NCBI GenBank assembly: GCA_035048485.1
Contig: CM068581.1
Span: 6,647,430 to 6,711,429 of the forward strand
Source of the DNA: Pteria penguin
Taxonomy: Eukaryota > Mollusca > Bivalvia > Pterioida > Pteriidae
Reading direction: 5' to 3'
Length of the DNA stretch: 64,000 bases
Each line of letters begins with the position of its first letter. Positions within the stretch are counted from its first letter, which is position 1. The translations under genes and the position numbers were made by a program. Positions 39,814 to 51,109 of the stretch are shown here, piece by piece. The notes under the pieces are model-generated. The model had not been told where the DNA came from, did not search any database, and was given only the letters and a program-made list of their open reading frames with translations.

Positions 39814-39862
<49 letters not shown>
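39710..39862. repeat. T-rich tract plus (TTA)n microsatellite
   Basis: TTTTG-type low complexity, then about 17 TTA triplets at 39811-39862. Confidence 0.95.
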
Positions 39863-39899
39863 CTCATTGAGATTCTCCCCTCCCCTCTCACACACACTT

Positions 39900-41715
39900 T
39901 TCAAGGCGCAGCTACGCGGGTATACTAATCCAATAATAGCCACTACCTTGGTGTTGAGGTAAGATATTACAATACAATGATATTTAAGTACATGTAAAGC
40001 ATGTCCTATACTTAGTATTTATATTCTTACGTGATATATTGTTTTACTTATACTCTAGTTACACTTCAAAGTCTCTCATAGATGCATCATATATCAGTAA
40101 TTGTAATGTCAAAGACTTCCGTCTTGAACTTGATAATTGTCGTTAAACTCCGCCCATTTTCAACAGCATTTTGATCTTGGTGGTCCATCCCATTCAGAAG
40201 TATTGGGGCGGATATCAACTCTCAATCATTTATACAGAAATATTTTCTACTACAGTACTTCTGTTTTCTCCACAGCCAATCTAACAATAAAAAGAAAACA
40301 GAGACGTTCTTGCAAGAAGATTATGGTATTTTGTTTCGAAATCTTTAAATTTGCTTAAAACGGTATAATAATAAAAGGTTGACGTTTCCATTAAGTCGTG
40401 AGAAAACATATTTACTTTGCTTTGTGAGTGTTAGACAATGCTTCGTAGGCAAGCGGCGCTTTCAAAGTCGAAATTCTACTGGATTGTAAATTGACTTTCG
40501 TCATGAAAAATGAAAGAGGTTAGGAATCGCAAACAGTGGAGAATTTAAAGGAATGTAAAAAGACCAGAATGATCGGTTACTTGAAAGCCACCAAAGAGAA
40601 ATATTGACGTTCAATGTTTATGGTTGTAGGTAATATCATCGGTTACCTTATTCGTTCTATTGACGGGATTTCATATTATATCACATCAGTATATAAGTAA
40701 TTTCTTCGTTGATTACCTTTTGAAACGTCATAATGAAATCAGTAAAACGAAATATACCAACAATATTTGCCATTTCGCGGACAGCGATATCCAGACGATA
40801 CGTAATACATGGATACGCATCACATACTGTCTACATGACCATGTCGCCCAAACCCATTCTCCATTACTACTACCATCATAACGACTAGATCTTCCTCCGT
40901 ATTCACCGACACTAAAAATAGCAATCTGTCATTGTGATGACATCTGAGGTCCGACAAAACACCGACAAACAACGCATTTGTTTATGACGTCATAAATAGA
41001 ACAAATGAAAACAGGGTGAATGTCACGTTTTAACGAACCTTGGAAGGGTGAATTATCAATATTACAAATAACAGAATTTCCACAGCAATGTATTTATCTT
41101 TGGGAAAAGCTTGTGTCATTAAACAGACTGCGATTTTTATCCACTATATTATATATTCATACAAGAAATATTTACTTCTTATTCTTTAAGTTTTTCTTTA
41201 CAAAAAGCAAAGAATACTTACTTTTGAGAAATGTACATTTTAATCATTTGCAGCGAATAAAATGATAATGAGAATAAAATAGATAAAGAAATAAATAATT
41301 TTTATTAATTATAATTTTCAATATGGACAGTAAGAACTCGCTAAAATTATTTTTCAAGTATTACATATTTTAAACTTGTACAGAATATGTTTAATTGACA
41401 AAATGCCATTAAACATAATTTCGACAAAAACTATGTATTTCAATCGGACTATAACATCTCCTCGACAACATTTTTGGTTTATTTTACCTTTATGTAAATA
41501 AATTATACATATTTATAATTTTATGCTAAATTTTAATCACAATGGTGATCAAAATATCGGTTAGTAGTAAGCTGTTTGATAGAAGGGAAGCTACTCCAAC
41601 TAAATTTTTAAAGCATTCGAAAACTATCTAAGGAATAGACAGACAACAGCATACAGAGATAACAGTGATTACATTTTAAATTTTGTTTCGTTTTGCACTA
41701 CTGTTTGATGTTTAC
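39900..41715. other. Unassigned intergenic sequence
   Basis: Several 70-80 codon frames occur without recognisable motifs. No gene supported. Confidence 0.45.
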
Positions 41716-41804
41716 GCGATGGCCCATATCAGCCTACTACTTGGAAGAAAATGTACGGTTACAAACGGAGTTTTTTTTTTGGGGGGGGGATATTATTTTT
41801 TCAT

Positions 41805-41847
<43 letters not shown>

Positions 41848-42659
41848 TTTTTGGACACTTTACTGCTTCTTTTTAGAGGGAAATGAACATAGAAAATGTA
41901 CGTGTACAAAGGTTTATTTTTGACATTTTACTGCTACTTCTTCGAAGAAAATGTACATGTGAAATGTTCTGACACTTTACAGTTACTACTTGGAAGAAAG
42001 TGTCAGAAGGATGAGATTGCACACTGACAAGTTACCCTGGGACTACGTACAAACACTATCCAAACGTACAATGACAAGTTACTCTTGTGTACGTGTACAC
42101 ATTTATAGATGTACATTGACCAGGTATTCTTTAATGAACATTGGAATTTGAGATAAATAATTATCTTTGTAATTGGTACAGAATAATCCATGTAGCTAAT
42201 TTTAAAAAATGATGTATCCATCTATAATTCTAATCTATAAGCACGCACACTCATGTTACACACATGATAGTATAGCTTATTTTCCCAATCAATCAACGAT
42301 GACCGAGAGGTTTTTTCGGGAATGGAATTCTTACAAAGTACACGTGACACGCCTGATTATTTATATATAGTTTCAAATTTCAATAAAAAATATATTTTGA
42401 TAATAAATGTGTATACGTACACAAGAGTAACTTGTCATTGTACATCTGGATAATGTTTGCACACGTACGTAGGAGTAACTTGTCAGTGTACAATCTCAAA
42501 CTTCTTTACATTTTCTTCCAAGTAGTAGCTGTAAAGTGTCAGAACATTTCACATGTACATTTTCTTCGAAGTAGCAGTAAAATGTCAAAATAAACCTTTG
42601 TACACGTACATTTTCTATGTTCATTTCCCTCTAAGTAGATCTAGTAGTTATGGGCCATC
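41716..42659. mobile_element. Foldback (long inverted repeat) element
   Basis: The arms run inward from CGATGGCCCATA at 41716 and its reverse complement TATGGGCCATC at 42649-42659. Within them, 41865-42110 matches 42410-42640 in reverse complement at roughly 90% by eye (for example GTACGTGTACAAAGGTTTAT and AAATGTACATGTGAAATGTT). The left arm carries an extra (TTTA)n tract at 41802-41850. No ORF inside. The right terminus is repeated at 45588 beyond the adjacent insertion. Confidence 0.82.
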
Positions 42660-45587
42660 TAATTTTTGTTGAAACGGTCGGCTCGGAGAGCTACACCAAA
42701 TATGTTGTGATGTATTTATTCGAGTATACATGGATTGTTTTACAAGAAAATGGATAGATATGAATAGTTAAGGATTTAATTAGCGGAAAAGGTAAGTAAT
42801 TTGTGCCTGTCACTCCAATTTTTGGATGCAATGACCCAGAACTTTTCTATCAGCAAAGTTTTCCCAATAATTTTACTTCGTTATTATGTTCTGTATTGAT
42901 ACCTTTGTGTGATGTCAAGCATGGCCAAAGGCCTAAAAACTCGAGACCTCGTAGAAACGTTGTACATAATGATAAACCATGGTTTAACAAGGAATGTAAG
43001 AATCTGTATATTGACTATAAAAATGCTCTGCACAACTTTAATTTGAGCAAAACTGATGAAAATCACGCTATTTTGAACAACAAAAAGTCAATTTATAAAA
43101 GATTGTCGTCTAAATTGAAGCGTGAGTACGACAGAATTGAAGGGGATAATATCGAATATCTAAGAAAACATAACCCCAAATTATTCCATCAATATTTTTC
43201 AAAACGAAAGTCGTCGAGCGCAAATAGTCAGATCACGGTTGATCAATTCTATGATCATTTCAAAAACCTTGCGAGTGCGCATGCGCAGGATGATTCAACC
43301 GACGGCGCTCCGTACATTGACGATACGGCAGTGTTTGATGAACTTGACATGCCTATAACAGAGAAAGAGTTAGATCAAGCTATTAGAAAGTTAAACTTAA
43401 ATAAAAGTTGTGCAGAGGATATGATGATTAATGAATTTTTTATTTATTGTAAAGACATTTTGAACGACAAAATTCTCTCATTATTTAACTCGGTCTTAAA
43501 CTCGGGTTTTTATCCTACGTCATGGGCAGAGGGTTGTGTTGTACCTGTTTTCAAAAAAGGGGACTGTAATAATCCAAATAACTACAGGGGAATTACCATT
43601 GTAAGTTGTCTTGGAAAGCTCTTTACATCTATACTTAATAATAGACTTCTTCAGTGGGATAAATTAAATGATACAACAGGGGACGCCCAATTTGGATTTA
43701 AACAAGGGGTTAGTACTGTAGACGCCATTTTTGTTTTACAATCTTTAATAAATCGTACTCTTAAGAACAAAAAGGGAAAATTATTCTGTTGTTTTATTGA
43801 TTATAAAAAGGCTTTTGACCTTATAGATAGATGTAAGTTGTGGACTAAGCTGATAAAAGTTGGCGTCCGGGGAAAGATCTTTAAAATCATAAAGTCACTT
43901 TACAACAATGTTAAACTGTGTGTCAAACACAACGGCATTCTAACCAGCCATTTTGAAACGACCTCCGGTTTATTACAAGGAGAAGTGATGTCACCGATTT
44001 TGTACTCTTTATATGTCCACGATTTTGAAATGAATTTTTTAAATGACAACTGCCCATCCATTGAAATACAAGCCATTAATTTGTTTTTACTAATGTACGC
44101 TGATGACACAGTTTTGTTAGCTGAATCAGCAGAGGGGTTACAAAAGATGTTGAACTCACTTTACCCATATACAAATCAGTGGAATTTATCTGTCAACACT
44201 GATAAAACTAAAGTTCTTGTTTTTAGAAATTGTAAAAAGCAGAATGTCGCACATGAGTTTTATTTTAATAACTATAAACTTGAACTTGTTGATTGCTACA
44301 ATTACCTTGGTATTGTATTGAATTTTAATGGAAAATTTCTGGCAACTCAGAAGTACATAGCTGACAAAGGTAGAAAAGCCCTATTCGCAATATCAAGTAA
44401 ATTTAAATCTTTTGATTTTAATATTCAAACCAAATGTTCTGTTTTTGATACATATGTTAGCAGTATCCTTAATTATGGGGCTGAAATTTGGGGATTCCAT
44501 AAAGCTTTGGATGTTGAAAAAGTACATACTTTTTTCTGTAAAAATATTTTGGGTCTGAAAAAGAGTACATCTAACCTTTTGTTATATTGCGAATTGGGCA
44601 GATTTCCTTTGGCCATTTCACGTAAAATTAAAATTTTTAAATTCTGGTTAAAGCTCATGTCTACGACCAACTGTATCCTCAGGGCTTGTTATTGTGATAT
44701 GGTCGAACGTAAGGATGCATGGATTGTGAGCATTCAAACTGAATTGAACAATATTGGCCTTTCATATATTTTTTATGAGAACAATTGTCATCACAAAAAT
44801 ACTATATTCTTAATTGATAAAAGGCTCAAGGACATGTACCAACAACAACTATTACAAGATATTTCGAGATCGTCAAAGGGTTATTTATATCAACATCTTA
44901 TAGATAATTTTACGATGCAATTTTATCTACTTAAACCCATTCCCTTAATATATAAAAAGTACATCGCAAAATACAGAATGTCATCTCATAATCTTCAAAT
45001 AGAACGTGGAAGATATGATAATGTAAATAGAAATGATAGAATTTGCACTAAGTGTAACACTAATGTCATTGAAGATGAATACCATTTTATTCTTGTATGT
45101 CCATTTTATACCATACTTAGACATCGATATATCAAGCCCTACTATTATGTGAGACCAAGTGTTTTTAAAGTTGTACAGCTATTAAGTGTGAATAATTGCA
45201 AAGAGCTATTGAATCTTGGTAAATTTTTGAAACTTGCAAGCAATCTTAGAAATTAACTACTTACTCACTCTCCACCAACTATATTATTGTACATACCTAC
45301 GTAACTGTATGTGTGTGTGTGTATGTGTGTGTGTATGAATGTGAAGGAGTGTGTGTGAGGGTGCAAGTGTGTAACTGTGTTTAATCTCTTTATGCTATAT
45401 GTTCTTGTATATATTGTACATATTATTGTTGTTCTGTTTTTCTATGTGCTGTATTGGCATGCGAAAATAAACTGTATCCCACACAAAATAGGAATGGTGA
45501 AATAGAAACGGTGGTCAGAGACATATATACCCGGTACCCATATGTCTCTGCGGTGGTGAAGGTATGAGCCGACCGTTTCAATAGAAA
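42660..45587 (+). mobile_element. TIR-bounded unit carrying a LINE reverse transcriptase, with 12-bp target duplication
   Basis: TTATGGGCCATC at 42648-42659 recurs directly at 45588-45599. Just inside, 42664-42684 ends GTTGAAACGGTCGGCTC and 45567-45587 begins GAGCCGACCGTTTCAATAG. They are inverted with about 20 of 22 positions equal. A second short hairpin, CAGAGACATAT/ATATGTCTCTG, is at 45515-45550. The interior is the 817-codon RT ORF and its 3-prime UTR. It could be a truncated LINE that landed in a small TIR element, or one mobile unit; the sequence alone does not decide. Confidence 0.7.
42803..45256 (+). CDS. Non-LTR retrotransposon reverse transcriptase, endonuclease part missing
   Basis: An uninterrupted 817-codon frame, opened by GTG after TAA at 42797, so the true N-terminus is lost. 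It begins in the linker after the endonuclease domain (KPWFNKECKNLYIDYKNAL). RT motifs follow: VPVFKKGDCNNPNNYRGITI, then motif A CFIDYKKAFDLID (Asp near 333), motif B GLLQGEVMSPILYSLYV, motif C YADDT (432-436), motif D NTDKTKVLVF and motif E YNYLGIVLN. The C-terminus has a CxxC...H....C cluster (about 748-767) and RPSVFKVVQLLS. The catalytic aspartates are kept. Absence of stops implies a recent copy. The family is the source of the remnants at 6.8, 19.4, 22.5 and 38.9 kb. The clade was not assigned. Without an apurinic-like endonuclease it is not autonomous in the usual way. Confidence 0.93.
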   Translation: MPVTPIFGCNDPELFYQQSFPNNFTSLLCSVLIPLCDVKHGQRPKNSRPRRNVVHNDKPWFNKECKNLYIDYKNALHNFNLSKTDENHAILNNKKSIYKRLSSKLKREYDRIEGDNIEYLRKHNPKLFHQYFSKRKSSSANSQITVDQFYDHFKNLASAHAQDDSTDGAPYIDDTAVFDELDMPITEKELDQAIRKLNLNKSCAEDMMINEFFIYCKDILNDKILSLFNSVLNSGFYPTSWAEGCVVPVFKKGDCNNPNNYRGITIVSCLGKLFTSILNNRLLQWDKLNDTTGDAQFGFKQGVSTVDAIFVLQSLINRTLKNKKGKLFCCFIDYKKAFDLIDRCKLWTKLIKVGVRGKIFKIIKSLYNNVKLCVKHNGILTSHFETTSGLLQGEVMSPILYSLYVHDFEMNFLNDNCPSIEIQAINLFLLMYADDTVLLAESAEGLQKMLNSLYPYTNQWNLSVNTDKTKVLVFRNCKKQNVAHEFYFNNYKLELVDCYNYLGIVLNFNGKFLATQKYIADKGRKALFAISSKFKSFDFNIQTKCSVFDTYVSSILNYGAEIWGFHKALDVEKVHTFFCKNILGLKKSTSNLLLYCELGRFPLAISRKIKIFKFWLKLMSTTNCILRACYCDMVERKDAWIVSIQTELNNIGLSYIFYENNCHHKNTIFLIDKRLKDMYQQQLLQDISRSSKGYLYQHLIDNFTMQFYLLKPIPLIYKKYIAKYRMSSHNLQIERGRYDNVNRNDRICTKCNTNVIEDEYHFILVCPFYTILRHRYIKPYYYVRPSVFKVVQLLSVNNCKELLNLGKFLKLASNLRN

Positions 45588-45599
45588 TTATGGGCCATC

Positions 45600-45954
45600 G
45601 TATGGTGAAGTTGAAGATAAAAAAATAAAAATAACTCCGAACTTTTTTTTTTCGATTTATATAATTACAATTTTATTTTTTGATATATTTTTATTTCGGA
45701 TTTTCTCGGATGACACCTCATAATGGCCAAGGCAACATCCGAAGCTTTTCGGATAGAAACTTTAAAAGTGAAAATGAAAATAAAACTAGATCTAATTTGA
45801 AAGTAGGTATTCGCTGCTAGGTTGCTAATACCATTGTCTCTAATTCTTACTGGCTGTTGAAAAACAAGGCGATATTAATGATTGTATTGTGCGGTGTAAG
45901 TGTAAAATTTTCAGTCCTTATATTTTGTACCAAGAAAACTTACTTTATATGGGT
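45600..45954. other. Unassigned sequence between nested elements
   Basis: Low-complexity T-rich tracts; no gene. Confidence 0.4.
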
Positions 45955-45986
45955 GCATGAAAATGCCGAAAACACCAGGTAATAAA

Positions 45987-46790
45987 CGGTCCATAGAATT
46001 ACAGAAATCACCGAAATCCCCGTGTATTTACAGAAATCCCGGCAAAAAAACACAGAAATCCCCATTACTTTATCAAAAATCACCGATATGTAAATAGAAA
46101 GGACCATCATTCACTCTTATAGCAAGTTTCAGATATATTAAACAACAATTGATTATGATAGACTTATAACCATTTTATTTTTTTAACTTTAATGATCCAC
46201 TACTGGCGGCCATGTTGAATTGGAAATATGCATAACAGTGTCAGAGTTATGTTATACTTTATAATATAAACTGTATAAGATGTTCATACTTGTAAATTAA
46301 TATAAACCGATCATAAGGTTAAAATCTAGCAAAGACAGTTAAGTACAACTTTATCTAAGTCAATTAATTATATACGTTTGAAATTAACAAACACCGTAAC
46401 AAGCGACACCAATATATAATACATACATGTACATTTACTGAATTCAACAATAACAAGCCTCTTTGTGAAATATATTTGCCATTTATTGAAAGTATTTTGA
46501 AAATAGAATTAATTAATACTACTGTATAATCTTCGACTGCGTTACTGTTATGTATACTTCCAATCCAACATGGCCGCCAGTAGTGGATCATTAAAATTAA
46601 AAAAAATAAAATGGTTATAAGTCTATCAATTGTTGTTTAATATATCTGAAACTTGCTATAAGGGTGAATGATTGTCCTATCTATTTACATATCGATGATT
46701 TTTGATAAAGTAATGGGGATTTCTGTGTTTCTTACGGGGATTTCTGTAAATACATGGGGATTTCGGTGATTTCTGTAATTCTATGGACCC
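45987..46790. mobile_element. MULE-like foldback element, 804 bp, 9-bp TSD
   Basis: Flanked by GGTAATAAA at 45978-45986 and 46791-46799. The arms 45987-46240 and 46540-46790 are long inverted repeats (outer end GGTCCATAGAATTACAGAAA; inner parts include CCACTACTGGCGGCCATGTT). The loop is about 300 bp and has no transposase. Long TIRs with a 9-bp duplication are the usual signature of Mutator-like elements, so a non-autonomous MULE is the best guess. Confidence 0.8.
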
Positions 46791-46799
46791 GGTAATAAA

Positions 46800-47249
46800 T
46801 GGGGTTCGCCGCCTGTTATCATCCATTGGGCGGCGCTTGTGTACTATGAGTTAGTAATGTCGATTTCAGTTAGCAACCTTATGACGTCACAGTAACATTC
46901 CATTGTGCTTTACGTCATTTTTGCGAGAATATGTTGTATTTCCTCCGTAAATATCAGGACCGCAGTTTATTGCTGCGAACCCATTACCATTAACACCATA
47001 AAATGTACCGAAAACACCAAAGGAAATAAAGAAAACAACACATCTACGTTAGATACAGATGTTATAATAATCTCACCAAATATTATTCAAGTAGGTTGCA
47101 TTTTGAGGAAGTTACGGCAATATTTTTCAAAGGTATTCAGTGATCCTGCAGGGGTCTAGAATTCCCATTTCCCGTTGCCCGGGGAAAGTTAAATGCGAGG
47201 TCGGGAAAGTGAATAGCTGATTTGTTCTTACCCACGAACAAGTAATTTA
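46800..47249. other. Unassigned sequence
   Basis: No gene supported; contains AACACCATAAAATGTACCGA, shared inverted with 48909-48935. Confidence 0.4.
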
Positions 47250-47257
47250 TCAGCGAT

Positions 47258-48042
47258 TAGTGATGAAACGATTATCACCGATGATCGAATATTGATCGCT
47301 GAAAGTGTGCCGATTTCGATTTTCGATTCTATTTTCAAAAATTGAAAAATCGCTGGAAAAAAAAAGACGCAGAAGAAGAAGTTTTATCATCCAAATTGAC
47401 TCGTAAAATGTAGTGTAACTATCTACCGAAATGACCCAATTGACCGGAATGCCCCATCTTAATTATTACTGAAATGCCCATGAAAATGGATTTTAATGAT
47501 TTAGGATAAAAACATGTGAACATATAGTATTTTTGTTTGATTTTCTTATCTTTGTATAAATTCATTGTTAAAAAAATCATGTCATTGTTAAAAAAATCGT
47601 TTATCTTGCCACCTGACGAATTTCGTCTGATTCATACACAGAGGACTAAAAGTGAAAAAAAAAACCAAACTTATTCATCAATTTCATGACATTTGTAATT
47701 TTCAAAGAATCATCAGAATGAATCTATGATGCTTTTTTTAATAGTTTGTCCCCTTTTAATTTTTCCATAGAATAAAGGAATTGCTAGTTATTCTTGTTTG
47801 GCCTTTGGTAAAGGCACTTGTTATCTTGTTATTGAGATATATTTTATTGTTTAAAATTTCTTGTTTATTGTATTTTTCAAATAGAAAAATTCTACATACA
47901 TGATTACATCGTCAAATGATAAAAATATCCCCTTGCAAAATGGTTTTCTTATTTGTCCGATTATAATCGATCATCGATCGGTTATGATTTCCGATTATTG
48001 TCCGATCATCAATTATGAAAATTGTCCGATTCTGCATCACTA
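47258..48042. mobile_element. hAT-like non-autonomous element, 785 bp, 8-bp TSD
   Basis: TCAGCGAT at 47250-47257 and 48043-48050 is a perfect 8-bp direct repeat. The element begins TAGTGATGAAACGATTATC and ends with the imperfect inverse ATTCTGCATCACTA. An 8-bp duplication and a TAGTGATG-type terminus are typical of hAT transposons. Subterminal CGAT-rich words recur in both orientations. No transposase ORF. Confidence 0.85.
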
Positions 48043-48405
48043 TCAGCGATGTATCACTGATAGAAAATATCCTTTTTAAAAAGGATAATACAGATAATCC
48101 TTCAATAAATCTTCATCGTATCATATGGAATAAATTCGTATGGATTTACTTAAATGGACGGCAGATTACACTACATTATATCAAAAAACTGTTATTGGAT
48201 TGACACATATCAGGTTTACTTCTTTATTATACCTTCGTCTTCTTCCTTAAGTGTCTAACTCTGTAGGAGCATGCATATACGTGTAACGTGGCAAAAGACA
48301 CTCTTAGATAGACAGTCTACATTAAAATATAAAAAAGAATATTATATAGCAAATAAATTGATTTCATTACAATACATTAATAAGCATATGTAATTTACAT
48401 ATAAA

Positions 48406-48677
48406 GCCGGCGTGGCCTAGTGGTATCACGCTGGACTCCTGATCGGGAGGCCGGGGTTCAATTCCCGCTCTGGTCATGCCGGTGTCCTGTCTTTCGGATG
48501 AGACAGTAAAAACCGAGGCCCCGTGTCGTGGTATGCATGGCACTTTAAAGATCCCTCACTGCTTCGGGTGGGTCCGTTGTAAAGGTCAAAATTTGTATGC
48601 CCCGCATCAGGTAGATGCTGTCACCATATACATGAAATATTCGTGATGTGACGTTAAACAAAAATCAATCAATCAAT
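48406..48677 (+). mobile_element. tRNA-derived SINE, full length
   Basis: The head GCCGGCGTGGCCTAGTGG has an A-box-like GGCCTAGTGG and a B-box-like GGTTCAATTCCC near 48455. The body has GTCCTGTCTTTCGGATGAGA, AAAACCGAGGCCCCGTGTC, AAGATCCCTCACTGCTTCGG, GATGCTGTCACC and GTGACGTTAAA, with tail AATCAATCAATCAAT. Flanking TAATTTACATATA (about 48390-48402) and TAATTTATATATA (after the tail) form an imperfect target duplication. Same family as the copies at 2865 and 55633. Confidence 0.92.
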
Positions 48678-48689
48678 AATTTATATATA

Positions 48690-49940
48690 TATATACATGA
48701 ACTTGGTATCACAGGTACCAGTACACTTAGTGATACATCATTGTCGTATACTATTCAGTACTGGCCGCCAACTGCACAGACAATTTACTTGTAAAATAAA
48801 AATAATTTATCATAACTCCGTCAAATATTGTTCAAAATAATTGAAACTTGATACATAAATGTAAAATTGCCCAATCTTTCAGAAAATCTAAGTTAATTTA
48901 ATCCATTGGTGTTTTTGGTACATTTAATGGTGTTTTCAGTAATTACTTGGTGTTTTCGGTGTTTTTGGCATTTTCATGGACCGGTTTATATGACCCTGCA
49001 TACATCGTCTTAAAATTCTTCATTTCTTGTAATATCTTTTGAAATTCTTGCATGTGGCCATTTTATTACGCTGTCATTTACTATTTCCACTTGCTAGACA
49101 GGACAAGTACCTAGCGAGATTCTCTTGTCCGTGAAAAATTTTCACTGGTGACAAGTACTTAGCGAGATTCTCTTGTCCATGAAAAATTTTCACTGGTACT
49201 GGACGAGCGTTAATGTCGAGCCCTGATGGGGTAAAGCTAATCTCTTTTGAGAGTCTTGCATGTGGCCTTTTAATATGCTGTCATTTACTATTGCCACTTG
49301 CCAGAATCTCTTTTTAGCCCTTCTTTACCTTATTTGGGTTTTCACGATTTGACACCCCCACGTACTTTTGATGATATCATAAAGAGCAGTGTATATTCCT
49401 AAGTCGACTCAAGGGCAAGAAGAACTTTAAGTTGCATTGCTGATTATGATAAACCCAGATTTTTACCCCCAACATCTTGAGAAGTCGGGTAGAAAACTCT
49501 GATATCTACATGGAGAATAATTAAATTTCTTTCTATTGAAAAGGTCAGGTTCATCCTTCACTACCACTGTTTTTAATCTGATATTTATATTTTGTTGGGG
49601 AAAATTTTGCTGAATGGCCTACTTAGCAACCTACTGACTTCTGGCAGACATTAGGGGAGGTAGTGGTGGGTAAAACTAAAGAGAGTGAAATTGAGTGTCT
49701 TGAGACCCACTGACTTTGGGCAAACATGCTGGCAGTCAGTGGTGAATGGAAGATCACATAATCAAAGTGCCTTAACAGACATTTGAAAGTGCCTTAGAGG
49801 ATATGGATCATTTCTATTTGAGTGTAATTTATATGATACAATAAACGTTTTGTGATCAAGTGTTACTTATAAGATACGATATACATTTTTTGATAAATTT
49901 AGCATAGTCATAGTGTTATGCATAAAACTTTTGATTTGGC
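48690..49940. other. Unassigned sequence with local duplications
   Basis: 49103-49200 holds a direct duplication of about 50 bp (ACAAGTACCTAGCGAGATTC...). CTTGCATGTGGCC...CTGTCATTTACTATT occurs at both 49051 and 49255. No gene. Confidence 0.6.
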
Positions 49941-49942
49941 TA

Positions 49943-50829
49943 CCGTATATACTCGCCTAGAAGTCAGATTTTTGGGAGAAAAATGTTGTAAGTCAAATGC
50001 ACAACTAACTTATAGGAGTGATACTACAAAAGAGGAAAAAATTTTACCTTGATCTGAAGTCAGACTTTGCCATTGATGAATGAACAAAGCAGACATCACC
50101 TACCATACTTAGTACACACGATATTCCCCAGTCGTTAAGTACTTTTAAAGAAGATTTTGTGACAATACAATGTATATTGCGTGGCCAACAGTTTCTATAG
50201 ATAAAGCTGTAATATATCGGTGCTTCGTTGTTTATTTGATTCAGTTCAATACAATTTATAAACTGATTACCTGTGTAGAAGTGAAAAGATAACGAACAGT
50301 AATTAAAGGCAATCAGAACCTTATGGAGAAAGTTTAATGACCCGTGACGAGATAGGCATTGATTAAATAACATAACATAGAGTCCACATCTATGATGACA
50401 TTCCTTTGCCGGAACTACAGATTAAACTGTTTGATGATGATGATGATGACAGCCACAACGGGTTCTAAGGCTGGGGTCTAGGATATGCCCTTTCAAAGTA
50501 AATGGCCGTTGTTTTAACGGCTACTATATTCTTAGAAAAGAGTTTATACATAACTGAAAACAATTTAAATGCCCTACTATTGAATATGTCATTTAAACTC
50601 CCCTGTATTGTTGATTACACATGAGTGATACCGCACGATCATTAGAGTGGAAAGGCTCCCAAGCCATTCATTGAAAGTCATTGAAAAGATGCCATTGGCA
50701 AATACAAGCCTTTGTACATTGAAAATTAAGAACCGACTTATAGGCGAGTCAATGACAAAATCCAAAATTTCAAGCACTAAAAGTACAACTGACTTATAGG
50801 CGGAGCGACTTAAAGGCGCGTATATATGG
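49943..50829. mobile_element. Non-autonomous TIR element (MITE), 887 bp, TA target
   Basis: TA at 49941-49942 and 50830-50831 flank inverted ends CCGTATATACTCGCCTAGAA and its imperfect complement CTTAAAGGCGCGTATATATGG. Subterminal ACTTATAGGCG and ACTTATAGG words occur near both ends. The TA duplication suggests a Tc1/mariner-type origin. No transposase. The right end lies 42 bp before the acceptor of the DPY19L3-like exon. Confidence 0.75.
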
Positions 50830-50873
50830 TATTGCTTGAAAAAATAGAGATAATTTGAAATAATTTGTTTCAG

Positions 50874-51102
50874 AGGCATGTCCGAGATTAGACAGAGAAA
50901 GAGGAAATCCAAGTTGTCTAAGACAACAGACATTGTAGATTCCAATGGAATTTCAAAGAGCCTGTCTTCTACTACAGCCACAGTGTCATGGAATTACTTA
51001 AATATTTTTGCTGGTCTGATTGTCATGACGATTTGTGGATACCAACATTCTGTGTACATGAGCACATTACATGACAACATGCTCTGGTTCACCAATATAA
51101 AG
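50874..51102 (+). CDS. DPY19L3: DPY19L3-like C-mannosyltransferase, first coding exon only
   Basis: DPY19 proteins are multi-pass ER membrane enzymes that add mannose from dolichol-phosphate-mannose to tryptophan C2 in WxxW or thrombospondin repeats. The exon begins after acceptor TTTCAG, with ATG at 50878, and ends at AAG|GTACAA (51103). It encodes 75 aa: a basic cytosolic start MSEIRQRKRKSKL, a hydrophobic first membrane segment at about 40-56 (LNIFAGLIVMTICGYQ), then HSVYMSTLHDNMLWFTNIK. That last block aligns with the family block HS.YL.TLHENDLWF.NIK, and the MS.RQR start is closest to DPY19L3. The donor falls just before the expected EVEREI block. That next block was not found to 64000, so the following intron exceeds 12.8 kb, or this is an isolated exon copy. 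Confidence 0.82.
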
Positions 51103-51109
51103 GTACAAG

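Larger units (their letters stand above)
45955..48985. mobile_element. Composite of nested elements with outer inverted motifs
   Basis: The left edge CATGAAAATGCCGAAAACAC (45957-45976) and AACACCATAAAATGTACCGA (46994-47013) are matched, inverted, by 48909-48981 (GGTGTTTTTGGTACATTTAA and GTTTTTGGCATTTTCATG). Between them sit a MULE-like foldback, a hAT-like element and a SINE, each listed separately. The outer pair may be termini of an older element that was broken up by the later ones. Confidence 0.55.

Noticed and set aside
48406..48480. Possible tRNA gene
   Set aside because: The A and B boxes are present but the sequence continues into a SINE body with an (AATC)n tail, shared with two other copies; it is a SINE head.
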